A DNA stretch of 40,901 bases from Planctomycetota bacterium (GCA_016872555.1 VGZO01000038.1:1-40901), one strand, 5' to 3'. Counted from the first letter of the stretch, positions 8,194-16,502 are shown. Numbers and translations are program-made. Notes: generated by a model not told the origin, from the letters alone.

Positions 8194-8223
8194 AGTATGG
8201 CGCCCGCCCGTTCTTCTCCGCAA
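8194..8223 (-). promoter_or_regulatory. possible sigma70-type promoter for the DUF1080-fhcBA operon
   Basis: Reading the minus strand, TTGCGG (8223-8218) is followed after 18 bp by CATACT (8199-8194). This gives a leader of about 35-40 nt before the ATG at 8156. The -35 matches 3 of 6 and the -10 matches 4 of 6 consensus positions, so support is weak. Confidence 0.3.
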
Positions 8224-8239
8224 ATCGCCCGCCGGCCGC

Positions 8240-9268
8240 TCAGGCCCGCGACGCCTCCGGCCGCGCGAACACCAGCCGCCCGGCCGTGGTCTGCAGCGTG
8301 CTGGTCACGCTCACCGGCACGGTGCGCCCGATCTGATCGCGGCTTCCCTCGACGACCACCATCGTGCCGTCCTCGAGGTAGCCGACGGCCTGCCCAGCCT
8401 CCTCCCCCGGCTTCACGAGCCGGACGTGGAACGAGTCGCCGGGGACGTAGGTCGGCTTGAGGGCCATGGCGACGTCGTTGACGTTGATCGCCTGGACGCT
8501 CCGCAGGGCGGCGATCTTCACGAGGTTCGGGTCGTTGGTGATGATCCGGCCGCCGAGCCGCCGGGCCATGGCCACGGCACGGGCGTCGTCGGAACCCTCG
8601 GCGGCAACCTCGTTGTCCGGTGTCAGCACCTCGACGTCGATCGATTCGCGGGCCCGGAGCCGGGTGAGGATGTCGAGGCCGCGGCGGCCACGGAGCCGGC
8701 GCTGCTTGTCGGTGCTCTCGGCGGCATTCTGGAGCTCGTCGACCACGAACGACGGGACGACGAACCGGCTCTCGAACACCCCCGCCTCGGCGAGGTCGGC
8801 GATCCGCCCGTCGATGATCGCGGTGGCGTCGAGGAGGTTGGGGCGCATTCCCTGGACGTCGCGGGCGAATTCCACGTAGGGGATGAGGAACCGGAAGTCG
8901 TTGCGCGTCTGGAGGAGCAGGCTGACGCATGAGTAGCAGAGGATCATCCCGAGGATCAGCGGCAGCCAATCGACGATCGGCCAGCGGTTGGGGCCCGTGG
9001 GGAGGATCGGCGTCAGCGCGAGGATCGCGACGTAGGTGAGGAAGATCCCCACCAGCATCCCGAAGTAGACCGCCGTGATCACGGTCAGGTCTTTGCGCTT
9101 GATCCAGGTGTCGAGGCCGATGACCGCGGCGGGAATGGCGATCATCGCCAGGAGGACTGCGAACGGGACCCAGGACGGGTAGTTGCGAATCCCCTCGGAA
9201 CCGAACATCAAGACTGCGATCCCCAGCGACACCATGACGAACAGGCCGCGCAGGATGATCAGGGCCAT
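8240..9268 (-). CDS. membrane-anchored PIN-TRAM domain protein (YacL-like)
   Basis: A 342-residue protein with four predicted membrane helices (about 1-21, 33-52, 62-86, 101-119), then a PIN nuclease domain (about 143-268) and a C-terminal TRAM domain (about 272-335; FHVRLVKPGEEAGQAVGYL, GTMVVVEGSR). PIN acidic residues are visible: Asp147 (LLDATAIIDGR), Asp153, Glu178 (VVDEL), Asp228 (SDDARAV) and Asp246 (TNDPNL). This architecture is that of Bacillus YacL, a conserved presumed RNA-acting nuclease of unknown target. I chose the ATG at 9268 because GGAAG lies about 5 nt upstream; an alternative start at 9316 would add 16 residues without membrane character. It probably has its own promoter at 9318-9345. 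Confidence 0.87.
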   Translation of the reverse strand: MALIILRGLFVMVSLGIAVLMFGSEGIRNYPSWVPFAVLLAMIAIPAAVIGLDTWIKRKDLTVITAVYFGMLVGIFLTYVAILALTPILPTGPNRWPIVDWLPLILGMILCYSCVSLLLQTRNDFRFLIPYVEFARDVQGMRPNLLDATAIIDGRIADLAEAGVFESRFVVPSFVVDELQNAAESTDKQRRLRGRRGLDILTRLRARESIDVEVLTPDNEVAAEGSDDARAVAMARRLGGRIITNDPNLVKIAALRSVQAINVNDVAMALKPTYVPGDSFHVRLVKPGEEAGQAVGYLEDGTMVVVEGSRDQIGRTVPVSVTSTLQTTAGRLVFARPEASRA

Positions 9269-9317
9269 GGCACTTCCGTCGGTCGCGGAGGGCGAGATGC
9301 AGACTACCGGGGCCACA

Positions 9318-9345
9318 ATCCTACCATCGCCCTGCCCCCTCTGAA
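9318..9345 (-). promoter_or_regulatory. candidate promoter for the PIN-TRAM gene
   Basis: On the minus strand TTCAGA (9345-9340) is followed by a 16-bp spacer and TAGGAT (9323-9318), with an extended -10 TG (ATGGTAGGAT). The predicted start would be about 45 nt before the ATG at 9268. It sits in the 129-bp gap after the dGTPase-like gene, so the PIN-TRAM gene can be expressed independently. Confidence 0.4.
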
Positions 9346-9397
9346 GGGCCCGACGCTGGTTTCATGGTCCCGCGTTGGCGGCACTGTCGCGCCGGCC

Positions 9398-10531
9398 TCA
9401 GGCCTTCACGCAGCGGGCGGCATGGTCGCGTTCGAGAAAGCGGTCGGTCATTCCCGCGATGTAGTCCCCGACCGAACGCCGGCGGCCATGGTCGGCGACA
9501 CGGGAGTGGAAGCCGGACGGGAGGCCGTCGGGGTGGTCGACGTACCAGGCGAACAGCTCCCCGAGCTTCCGCTGCGCCGGCCGCCGCACCGCCATCACCC
9601 GCTCGCTGCGGTAGACACGCTCGAAAAGGAACCGCTCCAGCTCCCGTTTGCCGGCGACGAGCTCGGCGGAGTGGACGACCAGCCGCCCCGGGTGGGCGCG
9701 GACGGCGGCCACGGAATCGATCCGCGCCCGGTCGATCGCCGCGCGGGAGTTGGCGAGCAGGTCGGACACCTGCCATTCGATCAACTCGTGGAGCACCGTC
9801 GGCCGGAGATCGGCAGCGGGCAGCGTGCCGAGCCGGTCGTGGACGCGTGCCGCCGCTGTCGCCACCAACGGCAGGTCGAGCAGCTCGCCGAGGCGGACGA
9901 GGCCCAGTTCCACCGCGTCGTCGGCGTCGTGGGTGTCGTAGGCGACCGAGTCGGCGGCATCGACGACCTGGGCCTCGAGCAGCGGCGCGGCGCCCGACGG
10001 CCGGGAGATCCGCGCCCGCTGCGAATCGATCACCTCGCGCGACAGGTTGAGGCCAGGGAAGCCCGGGTAACGGTGCTCGAGCAATTCGACGATCCGCAGC
10101 GCCTGGGCGTTGTGGTTGAAGCCGCCGTCGGCCGCGAGCAGCTCGTCGAGCGTGTCCTCGCCGGCGTGGCCGAGCGGGGGATGACCGATGTCGTGGGCCA
10201 GGGCGAGTGTCTCGACGAGGTCTTCGTTGAGCGCCAGGCCACGGGCCAGCGTCCGCGCGATGCCGGTCACCTCGAGAGTGTGGGTCAGGCGGCTGCGGTG
10301 ATAGTCGCCGAGATACCCGGTGAAGACCTGCGTCTTGTGGGCCAGACGGCGGAACGCGGCCGAATGCACGACGCGATCGCGGTCGCGCTGGTAGGGGCTG
10401 CGGAAGGGATGGGCAGGCTCGGGATGGACGCGCCCCGCCGAGTCAGCCGCGCGCATCGCCCAGGGGGCGAGGAGCAGCGCCTCGCGGGCCTGCCAATCGG
10501 CGGGGGGCGGAGAGGGCGGCGGGTGCGTCAT
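9398..10531 (-). CDS. dgt: deoxyguanosinetriphosphate triphosphohydrolase-like protein
   Basis: A 377-residue HD-domain dNTPase. The family signature SRLTHTLEV with His84, the HD pair His113-Asp114 in ALAHDIGHPPLGHAGE, and the later VAYDTHDADDAVELG are all present, giving the metal site H...HD...D. Members split dNTPs into deoxynucleoside and triphosphate, controlling dNTP pools. The N-terminus HPFRSPYQRDRDRVVHS and FRRLAHKTQVF is the standard start of the bacterial dGTPase-like (type 2) family, and the length is usual. The ATG is 4 bp after the HIT gene stop, so the two form an operon. Confidence 0.92.
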   Translation of the reverse strand: MTHPPPSPPPADWQAREALLLAPWAMRAADSAGRVHPEPAHPFRSPYQRDRDRVVHSAAFRRLAHKTQVFTGYLGDYHRSRLTHTLEVTGIARTLARGLALNEDLVETLALAHDIGHPPLGHAGEDTLDELLAADGGFNHNAQALRIVELLEHRYPGFPGLNLSREVIDSQRARISRPSGAAPLLEAQVVDAADSVAYDTHDADDAVELGLVRLGELLDLPLVATAAARVHDRLGTLPAADLRPTVLHELIEWQVSDLLANSRAAIDRARIDSVAAVRAHPGRLVVHSAELVAGKRELERFLFERVYRSERVMAVRRPAQRKLGELFAWYVDHPDGLPSGFHSRVADHGRRRSVGDYIAGMTDRFLERDHAARCVKA

Positions 10532-10535
10532 GGCG

Positions 10536-11078
10536 TCAGGGGGGCGTCTCGGCGGCGGCGGTGGCGAGCTGCTCCCACAGCGCGTCGAGCGCCTGCGAGA
10601 TCACCCGGACCTCGGCCAGCGCGGGCATGAAATTGACGTCTCCCTGCCAGCGCGGCAGGAGGTGCCAGTGGAGATGCCCCGGCACCCCCGCGCCGGCGAC
10701 GGCGCCGAGATTCAAGCCGACGTTGAAACCCTGCGCGTGGAGCGACCGCTCGAGGAGCCCGATCCACCGCGCCAGCTGCCGCTGGAGGTCGAGGAGGACG
10801 TCGTCGGCAAGCGCCCCGAGCGTGGCGCGGTGGTCGAGGGGGGCCAGCAGCAGGTGGCCGCCACCGTAGGGATACCGGTTGACGATCACGAGGCCCCGCG
10901 CCGTCCGCTCGACGACGCCGAGGGCCCGGTCGTGACGGCCGTCCGTCGCGGCGGCACGGCACAGGAAGCAACGCTCGTCGGCACCGGACCGCCACGCCGT
11001 CGGCATCGGCTCCGCGGCGGTCTCGGTCGCCGTTCCCTGGAGGTACCCCATCCGCCACGGTGCCCAGAGCCTGTCCAT
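10536..11078 (-). CDS. HIT family nucleotide hydrolase/transferase
   Basis: A 180-residue histidine-triad protein. It begins MDRLWAPWRMGYL, the hallmark of the bacterial HIT subgroup related to AP4A phosphorylase, and has Cys37-x2-Cys40 (CFLC) that, with histidines, binds zinc in relatives. The triad is HLHWHLLPRW with His135, His137 and His139; the substrate loop NRYPYGGGHLLLAP precedes it. Likely activity is hydrolysis or phosphorolysis of nucleoside phosphate derivatives such as Ap4A. It is the first gene of a two-gene operon with dgt, both acting on nucleotides. Confidence 0.9.
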   Translation of the reverse strand: MDRLWAPWRMGYLQGTATETAAEPMPTAWRSGADERCFLCRAAATDGRHDRALGVVERTARGLVIVNRYPYGGGHLLLAPLDHRATLGALADDVLLDLQRQLARWIGLLERSLHAQGFNVGLNLGAVAGAGVPGHLHWHLLPRWQGDVNFMPALAEVRVISQALDALWEQLATAAAETPP

Positions 11079-11329
11079 CGTCGCGTGCCTCGTGCCAAGC
11101 GCCGGCGGCGGAGACCGCAGGCAACCACGAGTCCGGGTTGTACCGTCCCGTCGGGGCCGACGGCCAATGGCGGTGGCCGGTGCCCGCCGGCATTGACACG
11201 TGCCGGGGCATCTCGGCAAATGACCCGTGGCCGGCTGTTCGCCGGTCGCCCCCGGTCGGAAACGGGGCCTGGCCATCGCGTGGCGGTGGCACGTGATCGG
11301 GTCGGCGGTGGCCGGCGCGGGAGGCCGTC
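11079..11329. promoter_or_regulatory. divergent intergenic region between the HIT gene and scpA
   Basis: A 251-bp non-coding gap between two divergent starts, so it must hold promoters for both. On the plus strand a perfect TTGACA lies at 11193-11198 with GCAAAT 17 bp later (11216-11221), a poor -10. On the minus strand GTTGTA at 11137-11142 reads as TACAAC, a possible -10 for the HIT gene. No hairpin or repeat stands out. Confidence 0.3.
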
Positions 11330-12091
11330 GTGGAGTTCAAGGTCGCCCTCGACGTCTTCTCCGGCCCTCTCGACCTCCTGCTGCACCTGGTCAAGAGGCA
11401 CGAGGTCGACATCACCACCGTCCCGATCGCACGGATCGCCGAGGAGTTCGTCGCCTACCTCGAACCCCTCGAGGTCCTCGCCATCGACCAGGTGGGGGAG
11501 TTCGTCGACCTGGCCAGCGTGCTCGTCGAGATCAAGGCCCGGGCCCTCGTGCCCCGTCCGGAGGAGCAGGCCGAGGAGCCGGTCGAGACGGTACGCGAGG
11601 ATCTCGTCCGCCGGTTGCTCGAATACAAGCAATTCCGCGACGCCGCGGTGATGCTCGAGGACCGGGCCCGACACTGGGAGCTGCGCTTTCCCCGTCAGGC
11701 AGGCCAGGAACCGGTCGCCGGCGGCCAGCCGCCACCGGTCACGATCGGCGACGTCCAGGTGTGGGATCTGGTCGGGGCCCTGGGGCGCGTGCTGCGGCGC
11801 GGCGAGGCGCGGAAGCCGCGCCGCATCGTCCACGACGACACCCCGATCGAGGTCCATATCGAACGGGTCGAGGCGGCCGTCGCCGAGCGGGGAACGGTGG
11901 CCTTCACGTCGCTGTTCGAGGTGCCGGCCGGTGCCGAGGAGATGCCGCGCTCGCGCGTCGTGGGTATCTTTCTGGCCGTCCTGGAGCTCGTCCGCCGCGG
12001 CCGGCTCGTGACCCGGCAGGAGCGGCTGTTCGACGAGATCTGGCTGGCGGCGGCGAACCGGCCCCCGGCCCCCCTGGAAGTGACCGCATGA
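11330..12091 (+). CDS. scpA: segregation and condensation protein A
   Basis: A 253-residue kleisin starting at a GTG. The N-terminal segment [20 protein letters not shown] followed by [16 protein letters not shown] is diagnostic for ScpA, which bridges the SMC heads together with ScpB during chromosome segregation. The middle is a charged linker (about 85-165), and the C-terminal winged-helix part ([21 protein letters not shown]) binds the SMC head. ScpB is not next to it, unlike in many bacteria; instead the stop overlaps the ATG of an RNase Z-like gene (ATGA, 12088-12091). Confidence 0.92.
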   Translation: MEFKVALDVFSGPLDLLLHLVKRHEVDITTVPIARIAEEFVAYLEPLEVLAIDQVGEFVDLASVLVEIKARALVPRPEEQAEEPVETVREDLVRRLLEYKQFRDAAVMLEDRARHWELRFPRQAGQEPVAGGQPPPVTIGDVQVWDLVGALGRVLRRGEARKPRRIVHDDTPIEVHIERVEAAVAERGTVAFTSLFEVPAGAEEMPRSRVVGIFLAVLELVRRGRLVTRQERLFDEIWLAAANRPPAPLEVTA

Positions 12092-12927
12092 TCGACAACG
12101 CGCCGCTGCGGACCCTCGTCCACAAGGGGCTCACGATCGAGGGCTACTCGCGGGCGGCCGTGCAGAGCTACTGGCGTGTCCCGGAGCTGAAGCTCGGCTT
12201 CGACCTCGGGGGGCAGCCGTGGAGCTTCATGGCGACCGGCACCTGGTTCCTCACCCACACCCACCTCGACCACGTCGCGGCGCTGCCGGTGTACGTCGCC
12301 CGCCGGCGGATGATGAAGATGGAGCCGCCGACGATCTACGTGCCCGAGGAGTCGGTCGAACCGATCGAGAAGCTGCTCCGCGCCGTCTCCCGCCTCGACC
12401 GCGGCACGCTCCCCTGCACGCTCCTCGCCGCCCGCCCGGGTGACGAGATCGAGCTGTCGCGCGAGCATGTCGTCACGGTGTCGGCCACCTGCCATACGCT
12501 GCCGAGCGTCGGCTACGTCGTCTGGGAACGGCGGCGCAAGCTCAAGCCGGAGTACCACGGTCTGCCCGGCGAGCGGATCCGCGACCTCCGCCTCTCGGGT
12601 ACCGAGGTCACGCAGGAGATGCGCACGCCGCTGGTGGCCTACCTCGGCGACAGCACCGCCGAGGGGCTCGACCGCTGCCCGGCGATGTATGAGGCGATGG
12701 TCCTGATCACCGAGCTGACGTTCGTCGCCCATGCCCACCGCAAGGACAAGATTCGCAAATTCGGCCACATGCACCTCGACGACTTCCTCGCCCGTCGAGA
12801 GCGGTTCCGCAACGAGGTGATCATCGCCACGCACTTTTCGACGCGCTACACCGACCAGCGCGTCCGCCGGATCCTCGACCGCCGCCTGCCCGGCATGCTC
12901 GACGGCCGATTCCACGTCTGGCTGTGA
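12088..12927 (+). CDS. metallo-beta-lactamase fold protein, ribonuclease Z-like
   Basis: A 279-residue protein with the MBL zinc motif T-H57-T-H59-L-D61-H62 ([14 protein letters not shown]). Further ligands are plausible at His in SATCHTLPS, Asp in AYLGDST and His in [10 protein letters not shown], the order found in RNase Z-type enzymes (tRNA 3' end processing). The sequence [14 protein letters not shown] matches the RNase Z region that follows the His motif. The exosite arm typical of tRNase Z is not obvious, so it may be a relative rather than the true tRNase Z. Translation is coupled to scpA by an ATGA overlap. Confidence 0.8.
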   Translation: MIDNAPLRTLVHKGLTIEGYSRAAVQSYWRVPELKLGFDLGGQPWSFMATGTWFLTHTHLDHVAALPVYVARRRMMKMEPPTIYVPEESVEPIEKLLRAVSRLDRGTLPCTLLAARPGDEIELSREHVVTVSATCHTLPSVGYVVWERRRKLKPEYHGLPGERIRDLRLSGTEVTQEMRTPLVAYLGDSTAEGLDRCPAMYEAMVLITELTFVAHAHRKDKIRKFGHMHLDDFLARRERFRNEVIIATHFSTRYTDQRVRRILDRRLPGMLDGRFHVWL

Positions 12928-13068
12928 GGGCGGGCGTGCCACCGGCGACTCGTCCCGCGGCCCCCCTCCGGCCGCCCGGCCCAATGCGGCGCGCCGGTTC
13001 CGGGCACCGGGGAGCGATGACGGGCGGCTGCGGGTGCGGTCGCCGCCGGCTTGTGGCACGATGCCGTG

Positions 13069-14226
13069 ATGACCCCGCCGGTCCAACCCCGTCACGCCTA
13101 CGTCCACGTCCCGTTCTGCCGCCACCGCTGCGGGTATTGCGACTTCGCGCTGGTCACCGGCCGCGACGATCTCGTCGACCGCTACCTCACGGCGCTCGAC
13201 CGGGAGCTGTCGCGGCTCGACGCGCCGCTCGCGCTCGACACGCTCTATCTCGGCGGCGGGACTCCGTCGCACCTCGGGCCCGACGGCCTGCGCCGGCTGT
13301 TCGCGATCCTCACGCCCTGGCTCGTGGCCGGAGCCGGGGCGGAAGTCACCGTCGAAGCCAATCCCCGCGACGTCAGCGGCGGCTTCGTCGCGGCCGTGCG
13401 CGACTGCGGCGTGAATCGGGTGAGCCTCGGGGCACAGAGCCTCGCCGCCGAGACGCTCCAGATCCTCGACCGTGACCACGCCCCCGACGACGTCCGCGAC
13501 GCCGTCCGCCTGCTCCACGACGCCGGGATGGCGGTCAACGTCGACCTGTTGATCGCGGCACCAGGGCAGTCGCTGGCGGCGGTCGACGCAGATCTCGGGG
13601 CGGTCGTGAATCTTGGCTGCCGGCACGTGTCGGTCTACTGCCTGACGTGGGAGCAGGGGACGGCCTTCGAGTCGCGGCGGCGCAAGGGACTGCTCGCCCC
13701 CGTCGACGAGGCGCTCGAGCGCGCGATGTTCGAGCGGGCGATCGACCGGCTCGTCGCGGCGGGATACGAGCACTACGAGGTCAGCAATTTCGCCCGGCCC
13801 GGCCACCGCTGCCGCCACAACGAGGCCTACTGGGATTGCCGGCCAGGGGAGGCCTTCGGGCCGTCGGCGGCCCGGTTCGACGGCCGGACACGGACCACCA
13901 ACCACCGCAGCGTGACGACCTGGATCACGCGCGTGCTCGCCGGGCACGACGCCACCGGCGACGTCGACGCGATGACCGCCGAGGAGGCGGCCCGCGAGCG
14001 GATCGTCGTCGGCCTCAGGCGCCGGGATGGGCTCGATCGGATGGCGTTCGAGACGGCGAGCGGCTTCTCGCTCGATGCCCTCGCAGGCGGGGTGGTCGGC
14101 CGGTGGCTCGACCGAGGGTGGGTGACCGACGACGGTCGCCATGTCCGGCTCACCCGGCCGGGCTTGCTCGTGTCGGACGGCCTGTGGGGGGAGGTATTAC
14201 GGGGGGAGGCGGGCTCGCCCGGCTGA
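13069..14226 (+). CDS. hemW: radical SAM protein HemW (coproporphyrinogen III oxidase-like, heme chaperone)
   Basis: A 385-residue protein. The radical-SAM cluster motif is Cys17-x3-Cys21-x2-Cys24 in VPFCRHRCGYCDF; the 'CDF' ending and the absence of an extra cysteine fit HemW, a heme chaperone, rather than true HemN. TLYLGGGTPS, VEANPRD and VSLGAQS are conserved family blocks, and the C-terminal HemW domain ends with RLTRPGLLVSDGLWGEVL. Several starts are in frame (TTG 13051, GTG 13066, ATG 13069); I chose the ATG, which begins just before the family core. It stands alone between the RNase Z-like gene and the rplM leader. Confidence 0.9.
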   Translation: MTPPVQPRHAYVHVPFCRHRCGYCDFALVTGRDDLVDRYLTALDRELSRLDAPLALDTLYLGGGTPSHLGPDGLRRLFAILTPWLVAGAGAEVTVEANPRDVSGGFVAAVRDCGVNRVSLGAQSLAAETLQILDRDHAPDDVRDAVRLLHDAGMAVNVDLLIAAPGQSLAAVDADLGAVVNLGCRHVSVYCLTWEQGTAFESRRRKGLLAPVDEALERAMFERAIDRLVAAGYEHYEVSNFARPGHRCRHNEAYWDCRPGEAFGPSAARFDGRTRTTNHRSVTTWITRVLAGHDATGDVDAMTAEEAARERIVVGLRRRDGLDRMAFETASGFSLDALAGGVVGRWLDRGWVTDDGRHVRLTRPGLLVSDGLWGEVLRGEAGSPG

Positions 14227-14269
14227 ATCGCAGGTCGACGGGGGTTTTTCGCCGGCGCCCGAGCGTCGC

Positions 14270-14298
14270 TTGTCCCCTTCCCTGACCACTGGTATCCT
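14270..14298 (+). promoter_or_regulatory. sigma70-type promoter of rplM-rpsI
   Basis: TTGTCC (14270-14275), a 17-bp spacer and TATCCT (14293-14298), with an extended -10 TG just before it. Transcription should start near 14305, giving a leader of about 125 nt before rplM. Spacing is ideal and each box matches 4 of 6, making it the best-placed promoter in the window. Confidence 0.6.
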
Positions 14299-14314
14299 CC
14301 AAACCCGCGTTTTC

Positions 14315-14361
14315 GGCATTCCATCTGCTTTGGGAGTGCCATCCCGGGGGCCCATGCCCCC
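14315..14361 (+). ncRNA. two-hairpin 5' leader of rplM (possible L13 autoregulatory leader)
   Basis: The predicted leader folds into GGCATTCC (14315-14322) pairing with GGAGTGCC (14333-14340) around a 10-nt loop, with one G-U pair. Next comes GGGGGC (14346-14351) pairing with GCCCCC (14356-14361) around CCAT. L13 leaders that bind the ribosomal protein are known in other phyla; I see structure but not a match to a named family. Confidence 0.4.
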
Positions 14362-14429
14362 GCGGCCCGCCCTTCGAGGCGCCGTGCCGGCGATCGATCC
14401 CTTTTTCCCAACGATGGCGACGGTTTCCG

Positions 14430-14864
14430 ATGAAGACCTACATGGCCAAGCCGGGTGAGGTCGAGCAGCGCTGGTGGCTGGTCGACGCCTCCGGAAAGAT
14501 GGTCGGCCGGCTGGCCAGCGATGTCGCGATGGTGCTGATGGGCAAGCACCGCCCCACCTACACGCCGCACATCGACACGGGTGATTACGTCGTCGTCATC
14601 AACGCCGAAAAGATCGAGATGAGCGGCAAGAAGTGGCAGCAAAAGCTCTACAAGTGGTACACGGGTTACCAGGGGCTGCGCTCCGAGACGGCCGAGCACC
14701 GCCGCGACCGGCGCCCGGAATTGATCGTCGAGGAAGCGGTGCGGCGGATGCTGCCCAAGACCCGGCTCGGCCGGGGAATGCTCGACAAACTGAAGGTCTA
14801 CGCCGGACCCGACCATCCCCATCAGGCGCAGGGCCCGGTGGCGATGGAAGCCGGCGTGAAGTGA
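14430..14864 (+). CDS. rplM: 50S ribosomal protein L13
   Basis: A 144-residue ribosomal protein of the large subunit. MKTYMAKPGEVEQRWWLVDA, then GRLASDVAMVLMGKHRPTYTPH and GDYVVVINAEKI, are unmistakable L13. The C-terminal block LPKTRLGRGMLDKLKVYAG with PDHPHQAQGP is also canonical. Length is normal. It is followed 71 bp later by rpsI, the usual bacterial rplM-rpsI pair, and preceded by a promoter and a structured leader. Confidence 0.98.
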   Translation: MKTYMAKPGEVEQRWWLVDASGKMVGRLASDVAMVLMGKHRPTYTPHIDTGDYVVVINAEKIEMSGKKWQQKLYKWYTGYQGLRSETAEHRRDRRPELIVEEAVRRMLPKTRLGRGMLDKLKVYAGPDHPHQAQGPVAMEAGVK

Positions 14865-14935
14865 GCCGAGGACCGTACCGGATCGACGTCGCGGACGGCG
14901 ATCACAGCGAGCGACTCGAACAGGGGTGAAGGGCG

Positions 14936-15358
14936 ATGGCCGAGGAACAGCGGGTGCGGACGGTGCGGTCGGGTGACACGGTCCTGGCGACGGGGCGGCG
15001 GAAGACGGCCGTGGCCCGTGTGCGGCTCCGTCCAGGGGCGGGCACGATCATCGTCAACGGCCGAGCACTCGATGCCTACTTCCCCGCGGTCAAGGACCGG
15101 GTCCTCGTCAGCGGAGCCCTGGAGACGGTGGGGCGCCAAGCGGCGGTCGACATCGCCATCCAGGTGGACGGCGGCGGGCCGGCCGGCCAAGCCGGCGCCT
15201 GCCGGTTGGGGATCGCCCGGGCCCTCAAGTCGCTCGACGGCGAACTGGCCGAACCGCTTCGCCAGGGCGGCCTCCTCACCCGCGACGGGCGGATGAAGGA
15301 GCGAAAAAAGTACGGCCTGCGCGGTGCCCGACGCGGCACGCAGTTTTCGAAGCGCTGA
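14936..15358 (+). CDS. rpsI: 30S ribosomal protein S9
   Basis: A 140-residue small-subunit protein. LATGRRKTAVARVRLRPGAG at the N-terminus of the core, GQAGACRLGIARAL in the middle and the C-terminal RKKYGLRGARRGTQFSKR with the conserved terminal S-K-R, which reaches the tRNA in the P site, identify it. Length matches the family (about 130-140). It is co-transcribed with rplM. No clear terminator follows; the 289-bp gap afterwards holds a short inverted repeat and a tandem repeat. Confidence 0.98.
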   Translation: MAEEQRVRTVRSGDTVLATGRRKTAVARVRLRPGAGTIIVNGRALDAYFPAVKDRVLVSGALETVGRQAAVDIAIQVDGGGPAGQAGACRLGIARALKSLDGELAEPLRQGGLLTRDGRMKERKKYGLRGARRGTQFSKR

Positions 15359-15535
15359 TCGCCCGACCAGATCCGTTTCGGCGTGGACGGCCTTCGGTGT
15401 GGTCCTTGGCCCTGGAGCGAGCCGCTCGCGCGGTCCCGCCGAGGTGGCGGTGCGGGGGCCGGTGCGACGCTACGACCCGCCGATCCGTCATGGCCGGCGG
15501 ATCAGGAAGGCCGGGAGATTTCCCGGGCGCACCAA

Positions 15536-15573
15536 CCGAAGGCATACTTGGGGACCGAAGGCATACTTGGGGA
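15536..15573. repeat. two perfect tandem copies of a 19-bp unit
   Basis: CCGAAGGCATACTTGGGGA occurs at 15536-15554 and again at 15555-15573 without a mismatch, about 75 bp before the ATG at 15648. Each unit contains CATACT, a -10-like hexamer. It could be a recent slippage duplication, a doubled regulator site or two alternative start sites. The rest of the gap from 15359 to 15647 shows only an imperfect inverted repeat around 15511-15528. Confidence 0.6.
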
Positions 15574-15647
15574 CGTCGCCTACGGCCCGTCCATGAGAAC
15601 GGCCGGCGGCGGGGATCGTCCGTCTCCTCCTCGAGGGAGTGTCTGCG

Positions 15648-16499
15648 ATGTCCACGCGTGATCCGTTCCGTCAGCTGGCGCTCGGCGTGGCTTTGGTCGC
15701 CGGCGCGGCGGGACTGCTTCCCGCCGACGCGCGGGAGCCGGTGCGGGGACCCCGGGCCGCCCGGACGCCCCGGATGGCAGTCGCCCCCGAAGACGGCGGC
15801 ACGGTGCTCGAGGCGGAAGCCAAGGGGCTCATCAAACTCACCTACATTCCCAACGACGCCCGCTCGGCTCAGGTGATCGTGCAAAACACCTCCGGCAAGC
15901 CGCTGTCGCTCCGTCTTCCCGATGCCTTCGTCGGCGTCCCGGTCCTCGCCCAGATGGGGATGGGGGGCGGCGGCATGGGGATGGGGGGCATGGGGGGCGG
16001 CGGCAGGGGTGGTGGGGGAGGCTTCCAGACCGGTGGAGGCGGTGGCATGGGTGGCATGGGTGGCATGGGTGGCATGGGCGGCATGGGCGGAGGAATGGGG
16101 GGCGTTGTCGCGCCCGGTGGCCCCTTCTCGGTGCCCCCTGAGAAAACCCGGGTCGTCCGTGTCGCGACCGTCTGCCTGGAATACGGCAAGCACGACCCGA
16201 TGCCTCGGATCCCGTACCGCATGCAGGAGCTCGACACCTTCTCGACCGACCCGAAGCTGGCCGCGGTCCTCGAGGCGCTCGGCCGCGGAGCGATCAGCCA
16301 GAAGGTGGCCCAGGCGGCGGCCTGGCATCTGTCGAGCGGCCTGTCGTGGGAGCAGCTCGCCGCGGAAAAGATCGACCACGTCGGCGTGCCCGACGAGGCC
16401 TACTTCCATCCCGCCGAGCTGCGGGCTGCCCATCAGCTCGTCGAGCAGGTCACGCGGACCACGGCGCCGGCCGTCGAGACTTCTTCGAGCGGCGCGTAA
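15648..16499 (+). CDS. secreted protein with a Gly/Met-rich GGM repeat (unknown function)
   Basis: A 283-residue protein. A signal peptide is clear (MSTRDPFRQ then LALGVALVAGAAGLLPADA, cleavage near 30). The middle, about residues 104-150, is low-complexity Gly/Met, with five exact 9-bp units encoding GGM at 16041-16085. The flanks are ordered: KLTYIPNDARSAQVIVQNTS before it looks like a beta-strand domain with a surface-protein style 'N-terminal to DUF' fold, and VVRVATVCLEYGKHDPMPRI after it is followed by a helical C-terminus. I do not recognise the family; similar proteins occur in planctomycetes. An SD (GAGGGAG, 15633-15639) lies 8 nt before this ATG, which is why I prefer it to the GTG at 15639. 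It is convergent with the pseudopilin gene, 3 bp apart. Confidence 0.75.
   Translation: MSTRDPFRQLALGVALVAGAAGLLPADAREPVRGPRAARTPRMAVAPEDGGTVLEAEAKGLIKLTYIPNDARSAQVIVQNTSGKPLSLRLPDAFVGVPVLAQMGMGGGGMGMGGMGGGGRGGGGGFQTGGGGGMGGMGGMGGMGGMGGGMGGVVAPGGPFSVPPEKTRVVRVATVCLEYGKHDPMPRIPYRMQELDTFSTDPKLAAVLEALGRGAISQKVAQAAAWHLSSGLSWEQLAAEKIDHVGVPDEAYFHPAELRAAHQLVEQVTRTTAPAVETSSSGA
16041..16085 (+). repeat. five 9-bp coding repeats (GGM)
   Basis: GGTGGCATG is repeated four times exactly (16041-16076), with a fifth copy GGCGGCATG (16077-16085), in frame and encoding Gly-Gly-Met. It is part of the longer Gly/Met-rich region from about 15957 to 16100. Confidence 0.9.
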
Positions 16500-16502
16500 C
16501 CG

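Noticed and set aside
11695-14142. 815-codon minus-strand frame opposite scpA, RNase Z-like and hemW
   Set aside because: It has no recognisable domain and lies exactly over three strong plus-strand genes.
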